A DNA stretch of 64,000 nucleotides from Undibacter mobilis (lineage in GTDB: Bacteria > Pseudomonadota > Alphaproteobacteria > Rhizobiales > Xanthobacteraceae). The stretch lies in assembly GCF_003367195.1 (NCBI RefSeq), contig NZ_QRGO01000001.1, positions 2,776,501-2,840,500 on the forward strand. Direction: 5' to 3'. Each line of letters opens with the position of its first letter. Within the stretch, counting starts at the first letter, position 1. The notes beneath the pieces were generated by a model that made no database searches, was not told the DNA's origin, and was given only the letters and a program-made list of their open reading frames with translations. The position numbers were made by a program, and so were the translations under genes. Of this stretch, positions 38,759 through 48,431 are shown one piece after another.

Positions 38759-40663
38759 GTGTTGCGTAAAGTTGACACAGGTCTGCCGGACTTCGGCGTG
38801 GAAACCGGCGATTTGCGTCCGGCCACCGCGGCACAAACAGCCGACCGTGCGCCGGCGCGGGCCAGCCTGTCGTCGTCACGTATGATTGTGCTGCTGGCGT
38901 TGGTGGTCCTTCTTGCCACCATGGTGAGCACTGGCGTCGGATATCAGGTCGCACGGCATCAGGACGAAACCTTGGCGATGGAGCAGCGCACCGCCTTGCG
39001 CAATGCCGTTGCCGAATTCCGCGCACTGTTCGGGCATGAGCGCGAAATCGATCCGCGGTTCGTTCGTATGGTCGAGCAAAGCGCCCGCTTGAAGAATCTG
39101 CAGTTCGAAGTGGCTCCCGCGGATGATGGCCGAGAAATTCAGCCCGTCCTCGATACGGAAGGCCGCATTACCGGCTTTTTCACCTGGCAAAGAACATCGC
39201 CGATGGCCGCTACGGCGAAGGCCGTCATGCCTTTCGTTGCGGCGCTGGCGATGGCGTTGGCCGGCTTCGCCGGATTTTCCGTATGGCACCTGCGGCGTGC
39301 AAGCCGCGAGCTTAGCGAAAGCGAGGCGCTGGCGCGCCGTGCCGCCGACGTCGACAAGATCACCGGGCTCCCCAATCACGCCAAGATGCTGGAGCTCCTC
39401 GATCTGGCTCTGGCGGAGCGCATGCCTGGCGAGACCACGACCTTTGCCGTGTTCGAAATCGATGGCATAGCGGATATCACCGCCAATTTCGGCGTGCTCG
39501 GCAGCGACGAACTGATCATCGCGCTGGCCGACCGCATTCGCGAAGCGACCCCCGACGGAGCGGTGTGTGCGCGCATTGGCAGCGACGAATTCGCCATGCT
39601 GCTGACCGCGCCGGACGCCACCGATATCGGCAAGATCATCGCATCGGTGATCGAGAATTTTGCGCGACCGCATTGGTTCGAAACCGTGGTGCGCGTCAGC
39701 GCCCATGCCGGTTTTGCCCAGGCGCCGCATCATGCGGCAACCCGTGGCGAACTGACCCGCCGCGCTGAATTGGCGCTGCGCGCCGCGGTCAAGAAGGGGC
39801 CGGGCGCATGGGTCGCGTTCGAGACTCCGCTGGACACGATCTCGACCGACCAGAAGTTCATTCAGCGCGAACTGCCGCGCGCCGTCAGCGCGCACGAACT
39901 CGAGCTGCATTACCAGCCGATTATCGCCGCTCATGGCGGCCGCATCATTGGCGTCGAAGCCTTGCTACGCTGGACACATCCCCAGCGCGGACCGATCGGC
40001 CCCGCTGTGTTCATTCCAATTGCCGAGCAGATGGGGCTGATGGATGTGATCGGCGCCTTCGTGCTCCGCCGCGCATTGCAGGAAGCCAAGCGCTGGCCGG
40101 ATCTCTACGTCGCCGTTAATCTGTCGCCGCTGCAAGTGCGCGACGGGTCGATCGTCGATACCGTGCGGGCGGCGCTGGCCGAGAGCGGCGTGCCGCCGTC
40201 GCGGCTGATGCTGGAAATTACCGAAGGCGTGCTGATCGACAATCCGGAAGAGATGGTGCGTCGTATCGAGGACCTGCATGCGCTCGGCGTGCGCGTTGCG
40301 CTCGATGACTTCGGTTCGGGCTATTCGAACCTGAGCTATCTGCAGCGCTTCCCGCTCGACAAGCTCAAGATCGATCGCAGCTTCGTCACCGCACTCGGCA
40401 CTTCCGCCAATGGCGGCGTCATCATCCAGGCTATCGTCGCGCTCGGCCGTGCGCTCGGTCTGTCGATCCTGGTGGAGGGCGTTGAGACGGAACAGCAGCG
40501 TGTGCTGCTGCGTCTCGCCGGCTGCGACGAGATGCAGGGCTTCCTATTCGCCCGCCCGGCGCCGGCCGCAACGATCGACCGGCTGCTGGCGCAGCAGAAG
40601 CAGAATGGCGGCAAGGCACTGCCAGCGTCGGGCGGAAACGAGGGTGAGGCGCTGACCGCCTAA
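38759..40663 (+). CDS. Membrane GGDEF-EAL protein (cyclic-di-GMP signalling)
   Basis: 634 residues, GTG start. A cytoplasmic tail, one helix (42-64), a periplasmic loop (65-150), a second helix (155-175), a GGDEF domain (195-345) and an EAL domain (365-610). The diguanylate-cyclase signature reads GSDEF (274-278) instead of GGDEF, so cyclase activity is doubtful. The EAL domain keeps E400, N454, E486, D516, D517, K537, E573 and Q593, the metal and catalytic set, so phosphodiesterase activity is likely. The periplasmic loop may sense a signal. Confidence 0.92.
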   Translation: MLRKVDTGLPDFGVETGDLRPATAAQTADRAPARASLSSSRMIVLLALVVLLATMVSTGVGYQVARHQDETLAMEQRTALRNAVAEFRALFGHEREIDPRFVRMVEQSARLKNLQFEVAPADDGREIQPVLDTEGRITGFFTWQRTSPMAATAKAVMPFVAALAMALAGFAGFSVWHLRRASRELSESEALARRAADVDKITGLPNHAKMLELLDLALAERMPGETTTFAVFEIDGIADITANFGVLGSDELIIALADRIREATPDGAVCARIGSDEFAMLLTAPDATDIGKIIASVIENFARPHWFETVVRVSAHAGFAQAPHHAATRGELTRRAELALRAAVKKGPGAWVAFETPLDTISTDQKFIQRELPRAVSAHELELHYQPIIAAHGGRIIGVEALLRWTHPQRGPIGPAVFIPIAEQMGLMDVIGAFVLRRALQEAKRWPDLYVAVNLSPLQVRDGSIVDTVRAALAESGVPPSRLMLEITEGVLIDNPEEMVRRIEDLHALGVRVALDDFGSGYSNLSYLQRFPLDKLKIDRSFVTALGTSANGGVIIQAIVALGRALGLSILVEGVETEQQRVLLRLAGCDEMQGFLFARPAPAATIDRLLAQQKQNGGKALPASGGNEGEALTA

Positions 40664-40810
40664 CTTTCTTCCGTTGGCGCGTTCCAGGACGAAGCGGATA
40701 CCGGTTTGCGGCCGGGATATGCGACACGATAAAACTCCGGCGTAATCACCGTTTCGCTGAAACGTCGATTGTGACTACAGTTGCCGCTCCAACGTGCCGG
40801 AGACAGTGCC

Positions 40811-41983
40811 ATGATTCCCAATGCCTGGTCGGGCTTCGATTTCGGGCTCGGCGAAGATGCCGACATGCTGCGCCAGTCGGTTGCCGATTTCGCGCGCGAC
40901 CGGATCGCGCCGCGGGCCGATGACATCGACCGCAGCAATGTGTTTCCGCGCGATCTTTGGCCCGAAATGGGCGCGCTCGGTCTGCATGGCATCACAGTCA
41001 GCGAGGAGTACGGCGGCTCCGATCTCGGCTATCTGGCGCATTGCGTCGCCATGGAAGAGGTCTCGCGCGCATCCGCCGCCGTCGGCCTGTCCTACGGCGC
41101 GCATTCCAATCTTTGCGTCAATCAGATCAACCGTAACGGCAACGAGGCGCAAAAGAAGAAGTATCTGCCGAAGTTGGTGTCCGGCGAACATGTCGGCGCG
41201 CTGGCGATGTCGGAACCGGGGGCCGGCTCCGATGTCGTGTCGATGAAAACACGGGCCGACAAGGTCGGCGACCGCTACGTGCTCAATGGTTCGAAGATGT
41301 GGATTACCAACGGCCCGGTAGCCGATACGCTGGTGATCTACGCCAAGACCGATCGCACCGCGGGCGCGCGCGGTATCACGGCCTTTATCGTCGAGAAGGA
41401 CTTTAAAGGTTTTGCGCCGGCGCAGAAGCTCGACAAACTCGGCATGCGCGGCTCCGACACGTCGGAACTGGTGTTCACCGATTGCGAAGTACCGGAAGAG
41501 AATGTGCTCGGTGTCGAAGGCAATGGCGTCAACGTCCTGATGTCGGGTCTCGACTATGAGCGCGTTGTGCTGGCGGCAGGTCCGCTCGGTATCATGCAGG
41601 CTTGCATGGATGTCGTGATCCCCTACGTTCACGACCGCCATCAGTTCGGCCAGGCCATCGGCCGTTTCCAGCTCATCCAAGCCAAGCTCGCTGACATGTA
41701 TGTGTCGATGAATGCGGCCAAGGCTTATGTCTATGCCGTAGCGAAAGCCTGCGACGACGGCCGCACCACCCGCGAGGACGCCGCCGGCGCCATCCTGTAT
41801 GCCGCCGAAAAAGCCACGTGGATGGCGCTCGAAGCGATCCAGTGCCTGGGCGGCAACGGCTACATCAATGACTTCTCGACGGGACGCTTGCTGCGCGACG
41901 CCAAGCTCTACGAGATCGGCGCGGGCACTTCGGAAATCCGCCGCATGTTGATCGGGCGCGAGATCTTCGAGAAGACGCGGTAG
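40811..41983 (+). CDS. ivd: Isovaleryl-CoA dehydrogenase
   Basis: An FAD enzyme of leucine breakdown that converts isovaleryl-CoA to 3-methylcrotonyl-CoA and passes electrons to ETF. 390 residues, normal. Signatures are [38 protein letters not shown], the catalytic-type Glu in [11 protein letters not shown] and [31 protein letters not shown] near the C-terminus. The ATG at 40811 gives the family N-terminus ([15 protein letters not shown]). The next enzyme of the path, methylcrotonyl-CoA carboxylase, is represented by a beta subunit 17 kb away (58697). Confidence 0.94.
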   Translation: MIPNAWSGFDFGLGEDADMLRQSVADFARDRIAPRADDIDRSNVFPRDLWPEMGALGLHGITVSEEYGGSDLGYLAHCVAMEEVSRASAAVGLSYGAHSNLCVNQINRNGNEAQKKKYLPKLVSGEHVGALAMSEPGAGSDVVSMKTRADKVGDRYVLNGSKMWITNGPVADTLVIYAKTDRTAGARGITAFIVEKDFKGFAPAQKLDKLGMRGSDTSELVFTDCEVPEENVLGVEGNGVNVLMSGLDYERVVLAAGPLGIMQACMDVVIPYVHDRHQFGQAIGRFQLIQAKLADMYVSMNAAKAYVYAVAKACDDGRTTREDAAGAILYAAEKATWMALEAIQCLGGNGYINDFSTGRLLRDAKLYEIGAGTSEIRRMLIGREIFEKTR

Positions 41984-41992
41984 GCCGCGTGC

Positions 41993-43054
41993 TCAATCCA
42001 GCTTGTCGAGAATATCGGCGATCGGGTTGCCGGTCCAGGCTTCGGTGACAAAGTCACGGTGGCGCACCGTGTTCTCGGTTTCGATCAGCGCGACCCCGCC
42101 GCGCCGCCACAGGTTCTTGCGGATTTCGGTGTCGTAGGGGATGTGCTGCGCTTTCAGCATTTGTGCCAGCGACATGTTCTGCCGGCGTGTCGATGCTGTG
42201 TAGGACGAGATGAAGAACGACGACTTCCAGTTCCTGATGAAGTGGATGAAGTCGTCCATCTCGCCATAGAGTCCGTCCATCAGAACAAGGCCCTTGAGCT
42301 TCTTGCCCAGTCCTCCCTGGCGAATGGCGTAGGCTGCCGGCACATAGCCGCCGCTATAGGCAACGATGATCACCGGCAGATTGCCGAAACGTGCTGCGGC
42401 GGCCGGTCTGTTGTCGAGGGCAGCGAGCTTGGCGCCTGCTTCCTTGACGAAACGGGTGAAGCCGCCGGGCTCCCAAAAGCGCCCAGCGCTGGAGTCGGCA
42501 GCATCGACCGCGAATTGCGGCGCCACCAGCACGGCGTTCATGCCGGAGGCCGTAATCTGCTCGGGCACGTTCTGGCGGTTGAGCACGTCACGCGTCAGCT
42601 CGGCGCCATGGCCATGGAAGAACACCACCATCACGGCAGGTCGGGTGACATCGAAGCCGCGCGGAATGTGGAGAAGCACGCGGTTGTCGCCGAAGGTGGT
42701 GCTTTCCCACAGCACGCCGCCGCGGGAGGTGCGGTGGCCCTTGCGGCCATTCTCTGTGACGTTGAGGAATGGCTCGCCAGTCGTCGGCACGGTGCCATTG
42801 TACGGGAACGGCGCCGACGCGAATTTAACCAGCGCGGTGCGTGGCTCTGGCCGTGGCGGGCTTAGTGCCGGCGGTGTGAGCGCGGCCTGGCGCTCCGTGC
42901 GCGGCTGCGGGCGCGGTGTGGGCAGGGGAACGGTTCGGACACCGATAGTGCCCGTGACATCATTGGCCGGCCAGCGCGCGGCGAATACATCGTTGGCTGT
43001 CTGTGACGAGGCGCTGCCGCAGGTGAGCACGCCGGCCGTCAGCACCAGCGGCAT
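41993..43054 (-). CDS. Secreted alpha/beta-hydrolase-like protein
   Basis: About 353 residues with a hydrophobic N-terminal segment (PLVLTAGVLTCGSASSQ) and a Pro-rich linker, then an alpha/beta-hydrolase-like core: LLHIPRGFDVTRPAVMVVFFHGHG, VIIVAYSGGYVPAAYAI (a YSGG in the nucleophile-elbow position) and LVLMDGLYGEMDD. The Ser nucleophile is plausible. The start is uncertain: ATG 43204 would add a basic stretch; I chose 43054 because it places the export signal at the N-terminus with AGGAAA upstream. Substrate unknown. Confidence 0.7.
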   Translation of the reverse strand: MPLVLTAGVLTCGSASSQTANDVFAARWPANDVTGTIGVRTVPLPTPRPQPRTERQAALTPPALSPPRPEPRTALVKFASAPFPYNGTVPTTGEPFLNVTENGRKGHRTSRGGVLWESTTFGDNRVLLHIPRGFDVTRPAVMVVFFHGHGAELTRDVLNRQNVPEQITASGMNAVLVAPQFAVDAADSSAGRFWEPGGFTRFVKEAGAKLAALDNRPAAAARFGNLPVIIVAYSGGYVPAAYAIRQGGLGKKLKGLVLMDGLYGEMDDFIHFIRNWKSSFFISSYTASTRRQNMSLAQMLKAQHIPYDTEIRKNLWRRGGVALIETENTVRHRDFVTEAWTGNPIADILDKLD

Positions 43055-43319
43055 CCAGCGCCGGCGTTTCCTGCGGATGTCGGAACCTGCGCGAGGCTGA
43101 CGCAAGGCGGGATGGTCTCCGGTATCGCCTGCCGCGCAGGCCCGCCGCTGTGTCCGTTCGGGACAGCGCCGGCGTTTCGCCACGCAACGAGTCTTGGCCG
43201 ACATTGCGGCACGGGCAAGGACGGCCGCATGTCCCATCTTGGGTGTTGCCGTCCGTCAGGTCATATCAATATGATCAACAAATAATTAACGGCTTGAGCG
43301 GGCGCGGGGGCGTTTCTCG

Positions 43320-44666
43320 GTGGAGTCACAAGGGGGATCGGCCGCGCCGGCGGGAATCACGCTGTTCGCGGCGACGGCAATCGTCATCGCCGACATGGTG
43401 GGTGTCGGTGTTTTCACCAGCCTCGGCTTCCAGGTCCAGACGCTCAGCTCCGGCTTTTCCCTGATCCTGCTCTGGGTTGTGGGCGGCGTGGTCGCGATGT
43501 GCGGCGCAGCCTGTTACGCCGAATTGTCCGGGATGTTTCCCCGCTCGAGCGGCGAATACAATTTCCTGCACCGCACCTACCATGCCGCATTCGGTTTTAT
43601 TGCTGGCTGGCTGTCGGCGACCGTCGGCTTTGCCGCGCCCGTGGCGCTCGCGGCCATGGCTTTCGGCGAATACGCTAAACCTCTGCTGCCCGGCATTTCA
43701 CCGCTCACGCTTGGTCTCGGCGTCATCTGGATTGCCACGGCCTTTCATCTGGCGGGCCTGCGCACCGGCGCCGCGTTTCATAACGCCGCCACCGTGATTA
43801 AGCTCGTGCTGATCGTGGTCTTCATCGTCGCCGGGATCGCTTATGGCCAGCCGCAGCCGATTTCATTTGCGCCGGCCGCCGGCGATCTCGGCCGCATCTT
43901 TACGGCGGCCTTCGCCATCAATCTTGCTTTCGTCATGTACGCCTATTCGGGCTGGAACGCATCGACCTACATCATCGGCGAAATCCGCGACCCGAGCCGC
44001 ACCTTGCCGCTCGCTCTGTTCTTCGGCGTATCGGTGGTGCTGGTGCTCTATGTTGCGCTCAACGCGGTGTTTCTTTACACCACGCCGGTCGAGAAATTCG
44101 CCGGCCAGATTCAGGTGGCGACGATCATCGGCGAGCATGTCTTCGGGGCGTTCGGCGGCACTCTGGTCGGCGCTCTGATCTGCATCGGGCTCGTGTCGTC
44201 GATCAGTGCCATGATGTGGATCGGGCCGCGCGTCACCATGGTGATGGGCGAGGATTTCCCGCTGCTGCGCCTGTTCGCCTGGCGCTCGCGCTTTGGCGTG
44301 CCGTCCTTCGCCATCGGTTTCCAGCTCGTGGTGGCAAGCCTCTTGCTGCTGACGCAAAGCTTCGAGGCGGTGCTGGACTTCACCCAGTTCAGCCTGACCT
44401 TGTGTTCGTTCTGCGCGGTCGCGGGCGTGATCGTGCTGCGCTTTACCAAGCCCGATCATCCGCGGCCTTATCGCTGCTGGGGCTATCCGGTCACGCCGCT
44501 CATCTTCCTCGCCGTCACCGGCTTCATGCTGTACTACCTGCTGGTGAGCCGCCCGGCCCAGGCGCTTGCCGGCGTGGCGTTGATGCTGGTGGGACTCGTC
44601 ATCTATTTCATTGTGCAACACCACGCGGCCGTGCCGGCCGCCGATAAGGCCACGGTCATTAAATGA
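43320..44666 (+). CDS. APC superfamily amino-acid permease
   Basis: 448 residues with about twelve membrane helices. The family opening (ATAIVIADMVGVGVFTSLGF) carries the GVGVF unwound-helix motif of amino-acid/polyamine/organocation transporters, and NLAFVMYAYSGWNASTYIIGEIRDPSRTLP is the helix-6/7 block. It starts with GTG. Its stop overlaps the ATG of the next gene (ATGA), so the two are translationally coupled. Substrate not defined. Confidence 0.92.
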   Translation: MESQGGSAAPAGITLFAATAIVIADMVGVGVFTSLGFQVQTLSSGFSLILLWVVGGVVAMCGAACYAELSGMFPRSSGEYNFLHRTYHAAFGFIAGWLSATVGFAAPVALAAMAFGEYAKPLLPGISPLTLGLGVIWIATAFHLAGLRTGAAFHNAATVIKLVLIVVFIVAGIAYGQPQPISFAPAAGDLGRIFTAAFAINLAFVMYAYSGWNASTYIIGEIRDPSRTLPLALFFGVSVVLVLYVALNAVFLYTTPVEKFAGQIQVATIIGEHVFGAFGGTLVGALICIGLVSSISAMMWIGPRVTMVMGEDFPLLRLFAWRSRFGVPSFAIGFQLVVASLLLLTQSFEAVLDFTQFSLTLCSFCAVAGVIVLRFTKPDHPRPYRCWGYPVTPLIFLAVTGFMLYYLLVSRPAQALAGVALMLVGLVIYFIVQHHAAVPAADKATVIK

Positions 44667-45751
44667 ATCGTATTGCTCTTGTTGCCGCGCTTGTCTCCGG
44701 CTTGCTCGGCGTCATCGTCACGCCCGCCCGCAGCGACGACGTCACCCAGGCCGACACCGCACGCTTCCTCGCCGGTATGCCGCCGTCGGCGGGTTCGCCG
44801 CTGGAGGCGCTGACCAAGAGCGGCCACTGGCGCAGTCATGCCAAGGCGATGGATACGGCCTTTGCCACGGTCGAGAAGAACACCTTGTCGAAAATCCGCG
44901 TCTGGTCGCGCGACAACGTCAAGTCGCCGCAACCGACGCTGCTCTATATGTTCGGCGGGCCGGACTTCCTGTTCGCCAACGCCTTCTTCCCCGATGCATC
45001 GACCTATCTGCTGGTCGGTCTCGAGCCGGCCGGCGACATTCCCGACCTGATGAGGATGCAGCGGCGCGGCGAGGTGGCCGGCCTTGGTCGTCTGGAAAGC
45101 TCGATGCGGACGCTGCTGGCGGTGAGTTTTTTCATCACCAAGGACATGCGGGAGGATCTCGGCGGCTCGAACCTTCAGGGCACCATTCCGATCATCTACA
45201 TCTTCCTTGCGCGTTCTGGCATGGAAGTCCGAGACGCCAGTCTGGTCATGATCGATGACAATGGTGAGGTGAAGCCCGACGACAAGAAAGGCAAGACCTC
45301 GGCGCGTGGTGTTAAAATCACTTTCGCCGGATTGGATGGCCGCCTGCGCACGTTCTACTACTTCACCACAGACTTGGCCAATGGCGGCGTCCAGCGCGGC
45401 GGTTTCTTGAAGTTTGCCGGCAAGCTCGGTCCCGCCGACGCCTTCCACAAGAGCGCGTCCTATCTGATGCATAAGGACAACTTCTCGCAGATACGCTCTT
45501 TCGTGTTGTCGCAGACGAAAACCATCGTCCAGGACGACAGCGGAATCCCGCTGCGCTATTTCGACCAGAAAGTCTGGGACCTGTATCCCTTTGGCAAATA
45601 TCACGAGCCGTTGGAGATCTTTCCCGAAGGCCGGCAGTCGAAGATCGCCCGCGAGGTGTTCGGCAAGGCCGCCAAGATCGACTTCGGCCTCGGCTATCGC
45701 TGGCGCACGGGCGAGTCGAACCTGCTGATGGCGGTCAAAAAACCCCAGTAA
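44663..45751 (+). CDS. Secreted protein of unknown function coupled to amino-acid permease
   Basis: 362 residues beginning with a clear signal peptide (NRIALVAALVSGLLGVIV, cleavage after ARS near 24). The mature protein is soluble, with LLYMFGGPDFLFANAFFPDASTYLLVGLEPAG near the front, a central RTFYYFTTDLANGG, and a C-terminal Gly/Tyr/Arg stretch. Repeated FF/YY aromatic pairs are seen but no catalytic motif is recognised. Its start lies inside the stop of the permease gene. No domain identified; conserved-looking length and codon use support a real gene. Confidence 0.8.
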   Translation: MNRIALVAALVSGLLGVIVTPARSDDVTQADTARFLAGMPPSAGSPLEALTKSGHWRSHAKAMDTAFATVEKNTLSKIRVWSRDNVKSPQPTLLYMFGGPDFLFANAFFPDASTYLLVGLEPAGDIPDLMRMQRRGEVAGLGRLESSMRTLLAVSFFITKDMREDLGGSNLQGTIPIIYIFLARSGMEVRDASLVMIDDNGEVKPDDKKGKTSARGVKITFAGLDGRLRTFYYFTTDLANGGVQRGGFLKFAGKLGPADAFHKSASYLMHKDNFSQIRSFVLSQTKTIVQDDSGIPLRYFDQKVWDLYPFGKYHEPLEIFPEGRQSKIAREVFGKAAKIDFGLGYRWRTGESNLLMAVKKPQ

Positions 45752-45840
45752 CGGGGGTGGCCGCCGCCGGCGGCATTAACTATTGCGTTGGCCGAATCGG
45801 CTAGCCCATTGGACGAGCCAACCATGGGAGCCGCTAAGCC

Positions 45841-46125
45841 ATGATGCGGGTACGCTTGAAGGCGGATGGGCGCCTCGTTGAAATCGCCCCGGACGGCAGC
45901 GAAGTTGCGGTCGAGCATCGCGATCCGGCGGCCTTCGTCCGCCAGGTGCGCGCCCGCTGCGGCCTGACCCAGGCTGCCTTTGCCGAGAAGATCGAAGTGC
46001 CGATCGAAACCGTGCGCAACTGGGAGCAGGGCAAGCGCAATCCGCGCGGGCCGGCGCGAGCCTTGCTCAAGGTGATCGATCGTTCGCCCGACGCCGCCTT
46101 CGCCGCGCTCGGCGGCCGGCGCTAG
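45841..46125 (+). CDS. XRE-family helix-turn-helix regulator (antitoxin-like)
   Basis: A 94-residue protein with an XRE/Cro-type helix-turn-helix at residues 35-75 (CGLTQAAFAEKIEVPIETVR, then NWEQGKRNPRGPARALL). The layout, a basic N-terminus then HTH and short tail, resembles HigA-like antitoxins, but no toxin gene is next to it. Its 3' end overlaps the convergent FTR1 permease gene by 4 bases. It could regulate a distant gene. Confidence 0.85.
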   Translation: MMRVRLKADGRLVEIAPDGSEVAVEHRDPAAFVRQVRARCGLTQAAFAEKIEVPIETVRNWEQGKRNPRGPARALLKVIDRSPDAAFAALGGRR

Positions 46126-46946
46126 GCTTCGACCGGCCGCGCCTGCGGCCGGTAGCGCGCGATGCGCATCAGCACGAACATCGCGGCCAGCGCGGCCACG
46201 TAAGCCACGACCTGCAACGCCGTCGGCTGCGCCACATAGCCGACCAGCGTATGCATCAGCTGCCCGAACAGACTCTTTTCGGTGAGCAGCCACGAGGTAT
46301 CCCACACCGTCTCGCCGAGATGATTGATGACGCCGGCGGCGTACAGGAACTGCGCCGATTGCGCGGCCATGCCGGCGGCGAGCAGGGCGATCAGCCAGCT
46401 CGTCACCGCGAAGATGTAACGCTGCGGAATGGCGAGCAGGCCGGCATAAGTCAGGCCGGTAAAGGCCGCGCCGGCAAGAATGCCGAGCAGGCCGCCGGTA
46501 AGCAGCGACAGACCCGACGTGCCCTGCGCAAAGATGCCGTAGAGGAACAGCACGACTTCCGAGCCCTCGCGCAGCACGGCAAGCCCGACGACGACCGCGA
46601 GCGCGGTAAGGGGCCTTGCGCCTTCGCTGACGGCGCTGCCGATCTGCTTCATCTCCATCGCGATCTCGCGGCCGTGCCGCGCCATCCAGGCGTTGTGCCA
46701 CATCAGCATGACGACGGCGGCGCCGAGCACGCCGGCGTTGAACAGCTCCTGGCCAATGCCTTCGAAAGCCTCCGCAATGACGCCGGCGAAAGCGGCAACG
46801 ATCGCCGCGCCGAGAATGCCGGCGCCGACCCCGATCGCCACCCAGCGGCCGCGGCCTTCGACGCCGCGCGTCGCCGCCATGACGATGCCGATGATGAGAC
46901 CGGCTTCGAGAACTTCGCGAAAGACGATGACGAGAGCGCCGAGCAT
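46122..46946 (-). CDS. FTR1 family iron permease
   Basis: A 274-residue inner-membrane protein with about seven helices and both REXXE iron-binding motifs: REVLEA at residues 10-15 and REGSE at 126-130. It belongs to the EfeU/FTR1 group of high-affinity Fe transporters. It lies 22 bases downstream of a cupredoxin gene on the same strand and both follow a probable Irr box at 47374-47390, so it is likely iron-regulated. No EfeB or EfeO gene is in the window; the small cupredoxin may replace EfeO. Confidence 0.92.
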   Translation of the reverse strand: MLGALVIVFREVLEAGLIIGIVMAATRGVEGRGRWVAIGVGAGILGAAIVAAFAGVIAEAFEGIGQELFNAGVLGAAVVMLMWHNAWMARHGREIAMEMKQIGSAVSEGARPLTALAVVVGLAVLREGSEVVLFLYGIFAQGTSGLSLLTGGLLGILAGAAFTGLTYAGLLAIPQRYIFAVTSWLIALLAAGMAAQSAQFLYAAGVINHLGETVWDTSWLLTEKSLFGQLMHTLVGYVAQPTALQVVAYVAALAAMFVLMRIARYRPQARPVEA

Positions 46947-46968
46947 GAGAGGCCTGTTTCGTGTCTGA

Positions 46969-47301
46969 TTATTCGGCGATCACGACGCCCTTGGCGGTGT
47001 CTTCGTGAAACTCCCCGAAGAAGCCGTAGCGGCCAGGCTTGAGCGGGCCGATGCGAACCGTGGCCTTGGCATTGCCGGCGATGATCTTCTCCACCTTGAG
47101 GCTTTCGCTTTCGAACTCCTCGGGGGTGGGGTCGCTGTTGATGACCGTGATGGTGACGCGCTTGTTTGCCGGCACCTTGAGTTCGGCGGGCGAGAACTTG
47201 TGGTCCTTGATGGTCAGCGTGAACTCGTCGGCGGCCTTCGCGGTGAGCGGAGCGGCAACCAGCAGGGCGGCGAGGGCGGTAAAGGCGAAGAGGTGGCGCA
47301 T
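46969..47301 (-). CDS. Periplasmic cupredoxin-domain protein (EfeO-type)
   Basis: A 110-residue secreted protein: signal peptide (RHLFAFTALAALLVAAPL, cleavage near AKA), then a cupredoxin-like beta-sandwich (TIKDHKFSPAELKVPANKRVTI, SDPTPEEFESESLKVEKII, GRYGFFGEFHED). The TPEEFESE segment recalls the cupredoxin domain of EfeO. It probably hands iron to the FTR1 permease encoded 22 bases downstream. A GGGGAA site decides the ATG at 47301. Whether it binds copper is not clear from the motifs. Confidence 0.85.
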   Translation of the reverse strand: MRHLFAFTALAALLVAAPLTAKAADEFTLTIKDHKFSPAELKVPANKRVTITVINSDPTPEEFESESLKVEKIIAGNAKATVRIGPLKPGRYGFFGEFHEDTAKGVVIAE

Positions 47302-47373
47302 GGTTTCCCCGGCTGTACAAATTGTCGCACCCACAAAACCAGGATTTGCTTAGGGCGCAAGTGCTTAATTTTG

Positions 47374-47390
47374 TTTGGAAATATTCTAAC
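47374..47390 (-). promoter_or_regulatory. Probable Irr-binding iron control element (ICE)
   Basis: Read on the minus strand: GTTAGAA-TAT-TTCCAAA, which matches 12 of the 14 specified bases of the published rhizobial ICE consensus TTTAGAA-N3-TTCTAAA. It lies about 73 bases before the start of the cupredoxin-FTR1 operon, in the position of a promoter. The consensus is established knowledge for Irr in Bradyrhizobium; binding here is inferred. Confidence 0.7.
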
Positions 47391-47577
47391 CAAGACAAAG
47401 CGGCCAAATGCCTGACAGGACGGGGAATGTCGGCGGGCCGGCGCAGCATTAAATCTCGGCAATGAGGACTGTGGAGCGGCCTTGTAGTCTTTGGCGGTTG
47501 GCAGGCCCTTGCCGGAACGGCATGCTCGCGGCCCGACCGGGCCGCCCGCAACAGGGGCACACGTCGAGGAGGTCGTC

Positions 47578-48393
47578 ATGCAGACCGTCGAAGCCAAAGG
47601 CTTCATGATCCCGATCATCGGACTGGGCACCTGGGAGTTGCGTGGCCGCGATTGCGCGCGCCTGGTCGAACAGGCCATTCATCTCGGCTACCGCCATATC
47701 GATACGGCGCAGATGTATGCCAACGAGGCCGAGGTCGGTGAGGGGGTGCGCAACTCCGGCCGGCGGTCGGACGTGATGGTGACCACCAAGGTCGCACATA
47801 CCAACATGGCGCCGCAGGACGTCGAGCGTTCGGTGAAAGAGAGCCTGCGCAAGCTACGCATCGATGAAATCGACCTTCTGATCATCCATTGGCCGAACGA
47901 ACGCATACCGCTTGCCGAAACGCTCGGCGCGATGGCGAAGATGAAACAGGTCGGTTATGTCAAGCAGCTCGGCGTTTCCAACTTCACCGTCAAACTGCTG
48001 GACGAAGCGGTGAAGGCAACCGACGAGCCGTTGGTCTGCAATCAGATCGAATATCACCCCTTCCTCGACCAGACCAAGGTCGTAGCGGCCACCAAGGCGC
48101 ACGGCATGGCCGTCGTCGCCTATAGTCCGATTGCGCGCGGGTCGGCCTCCGGCAACGAGGTGCTTGAGCGTATCGGCCGGGCCCATGGCAAGTCAGCGGC
48201 GCAGGTGTCGCTGCGCTGGCTGGTGCAGCAGGACATCGTCGTCATTCCGCGCACCAGCAAGCGCGAGCGTTTGGAAGAAAATGTCGCGATTTTCGACTTC
48301 GCTCTGTCGCCGGCGGAAATGGCGGAGATCGCCGCACTGTCGGCGGCGCAGAAACGGATCGTCAATCTGGCGTGGTCGCCGGAGTGGGATTGA
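47578..48393 (+). CDS. Aldo/keto reductase (2,5-diketo-D-gluconate reductase type)
   Basis: A 271-residue AKR of the DkgA/DkgB group. Seen: [38 protein letters not shown] (catalytic Asp and Tyr), TKVAHTN (Lys), LLIIHWPNE (His) and [14 protein letters not shown] for NADPH binding. The start at 47578 is used because the upstream in-frame stretch is not family-like. It overlaps the reading frame of the queC gene start region only if queC begins further upstream; with the chosen queC start there is a 38-base gap. Confidence 0.92.
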   Translation: MQTVEAKGFMIPIIGLGTWELRGRDCARLVEQAIHLGYRHIDTAQMYANEAEVGEGVRNSGRRSDVMVTTKVAHTNMAPQDVERSVKESLRKLRIDEIDLLIIHWPNERIPLAETLGAMAKMKQVGYVKQLGVSNFTVKLLDEAVKATDEPLVCNQIEYHPFLDQTKVVAATKAHGMAVVAYSPIARGSASGNEVLERIGRAHGKSAAQVSLRWLVQQDIVVIPRTSKRERLEENVAIFDFALSPAEMAEIAALSAAQKRIVNLAWSPEWD

Positions 48394-48431
48394 ACGAAAG
48401 TTTAGGGCGGACGTCGGCCTCGGCTGGCGCT

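Noticed and set aside
45743..45757. Terminator after the secreted protein gene at 45751
   Set aside because: Only a four- to five-base C/G stem without a T-run follows, so a rho-independent terminator is not supported.
45841..46125. HigBA-type toxin-antitoxin locus
   Set aside because: The XRE gene resembles an antitoxin but neither neighbour is a toxin; upstream is an unknown secreted protein and downstream a permease.
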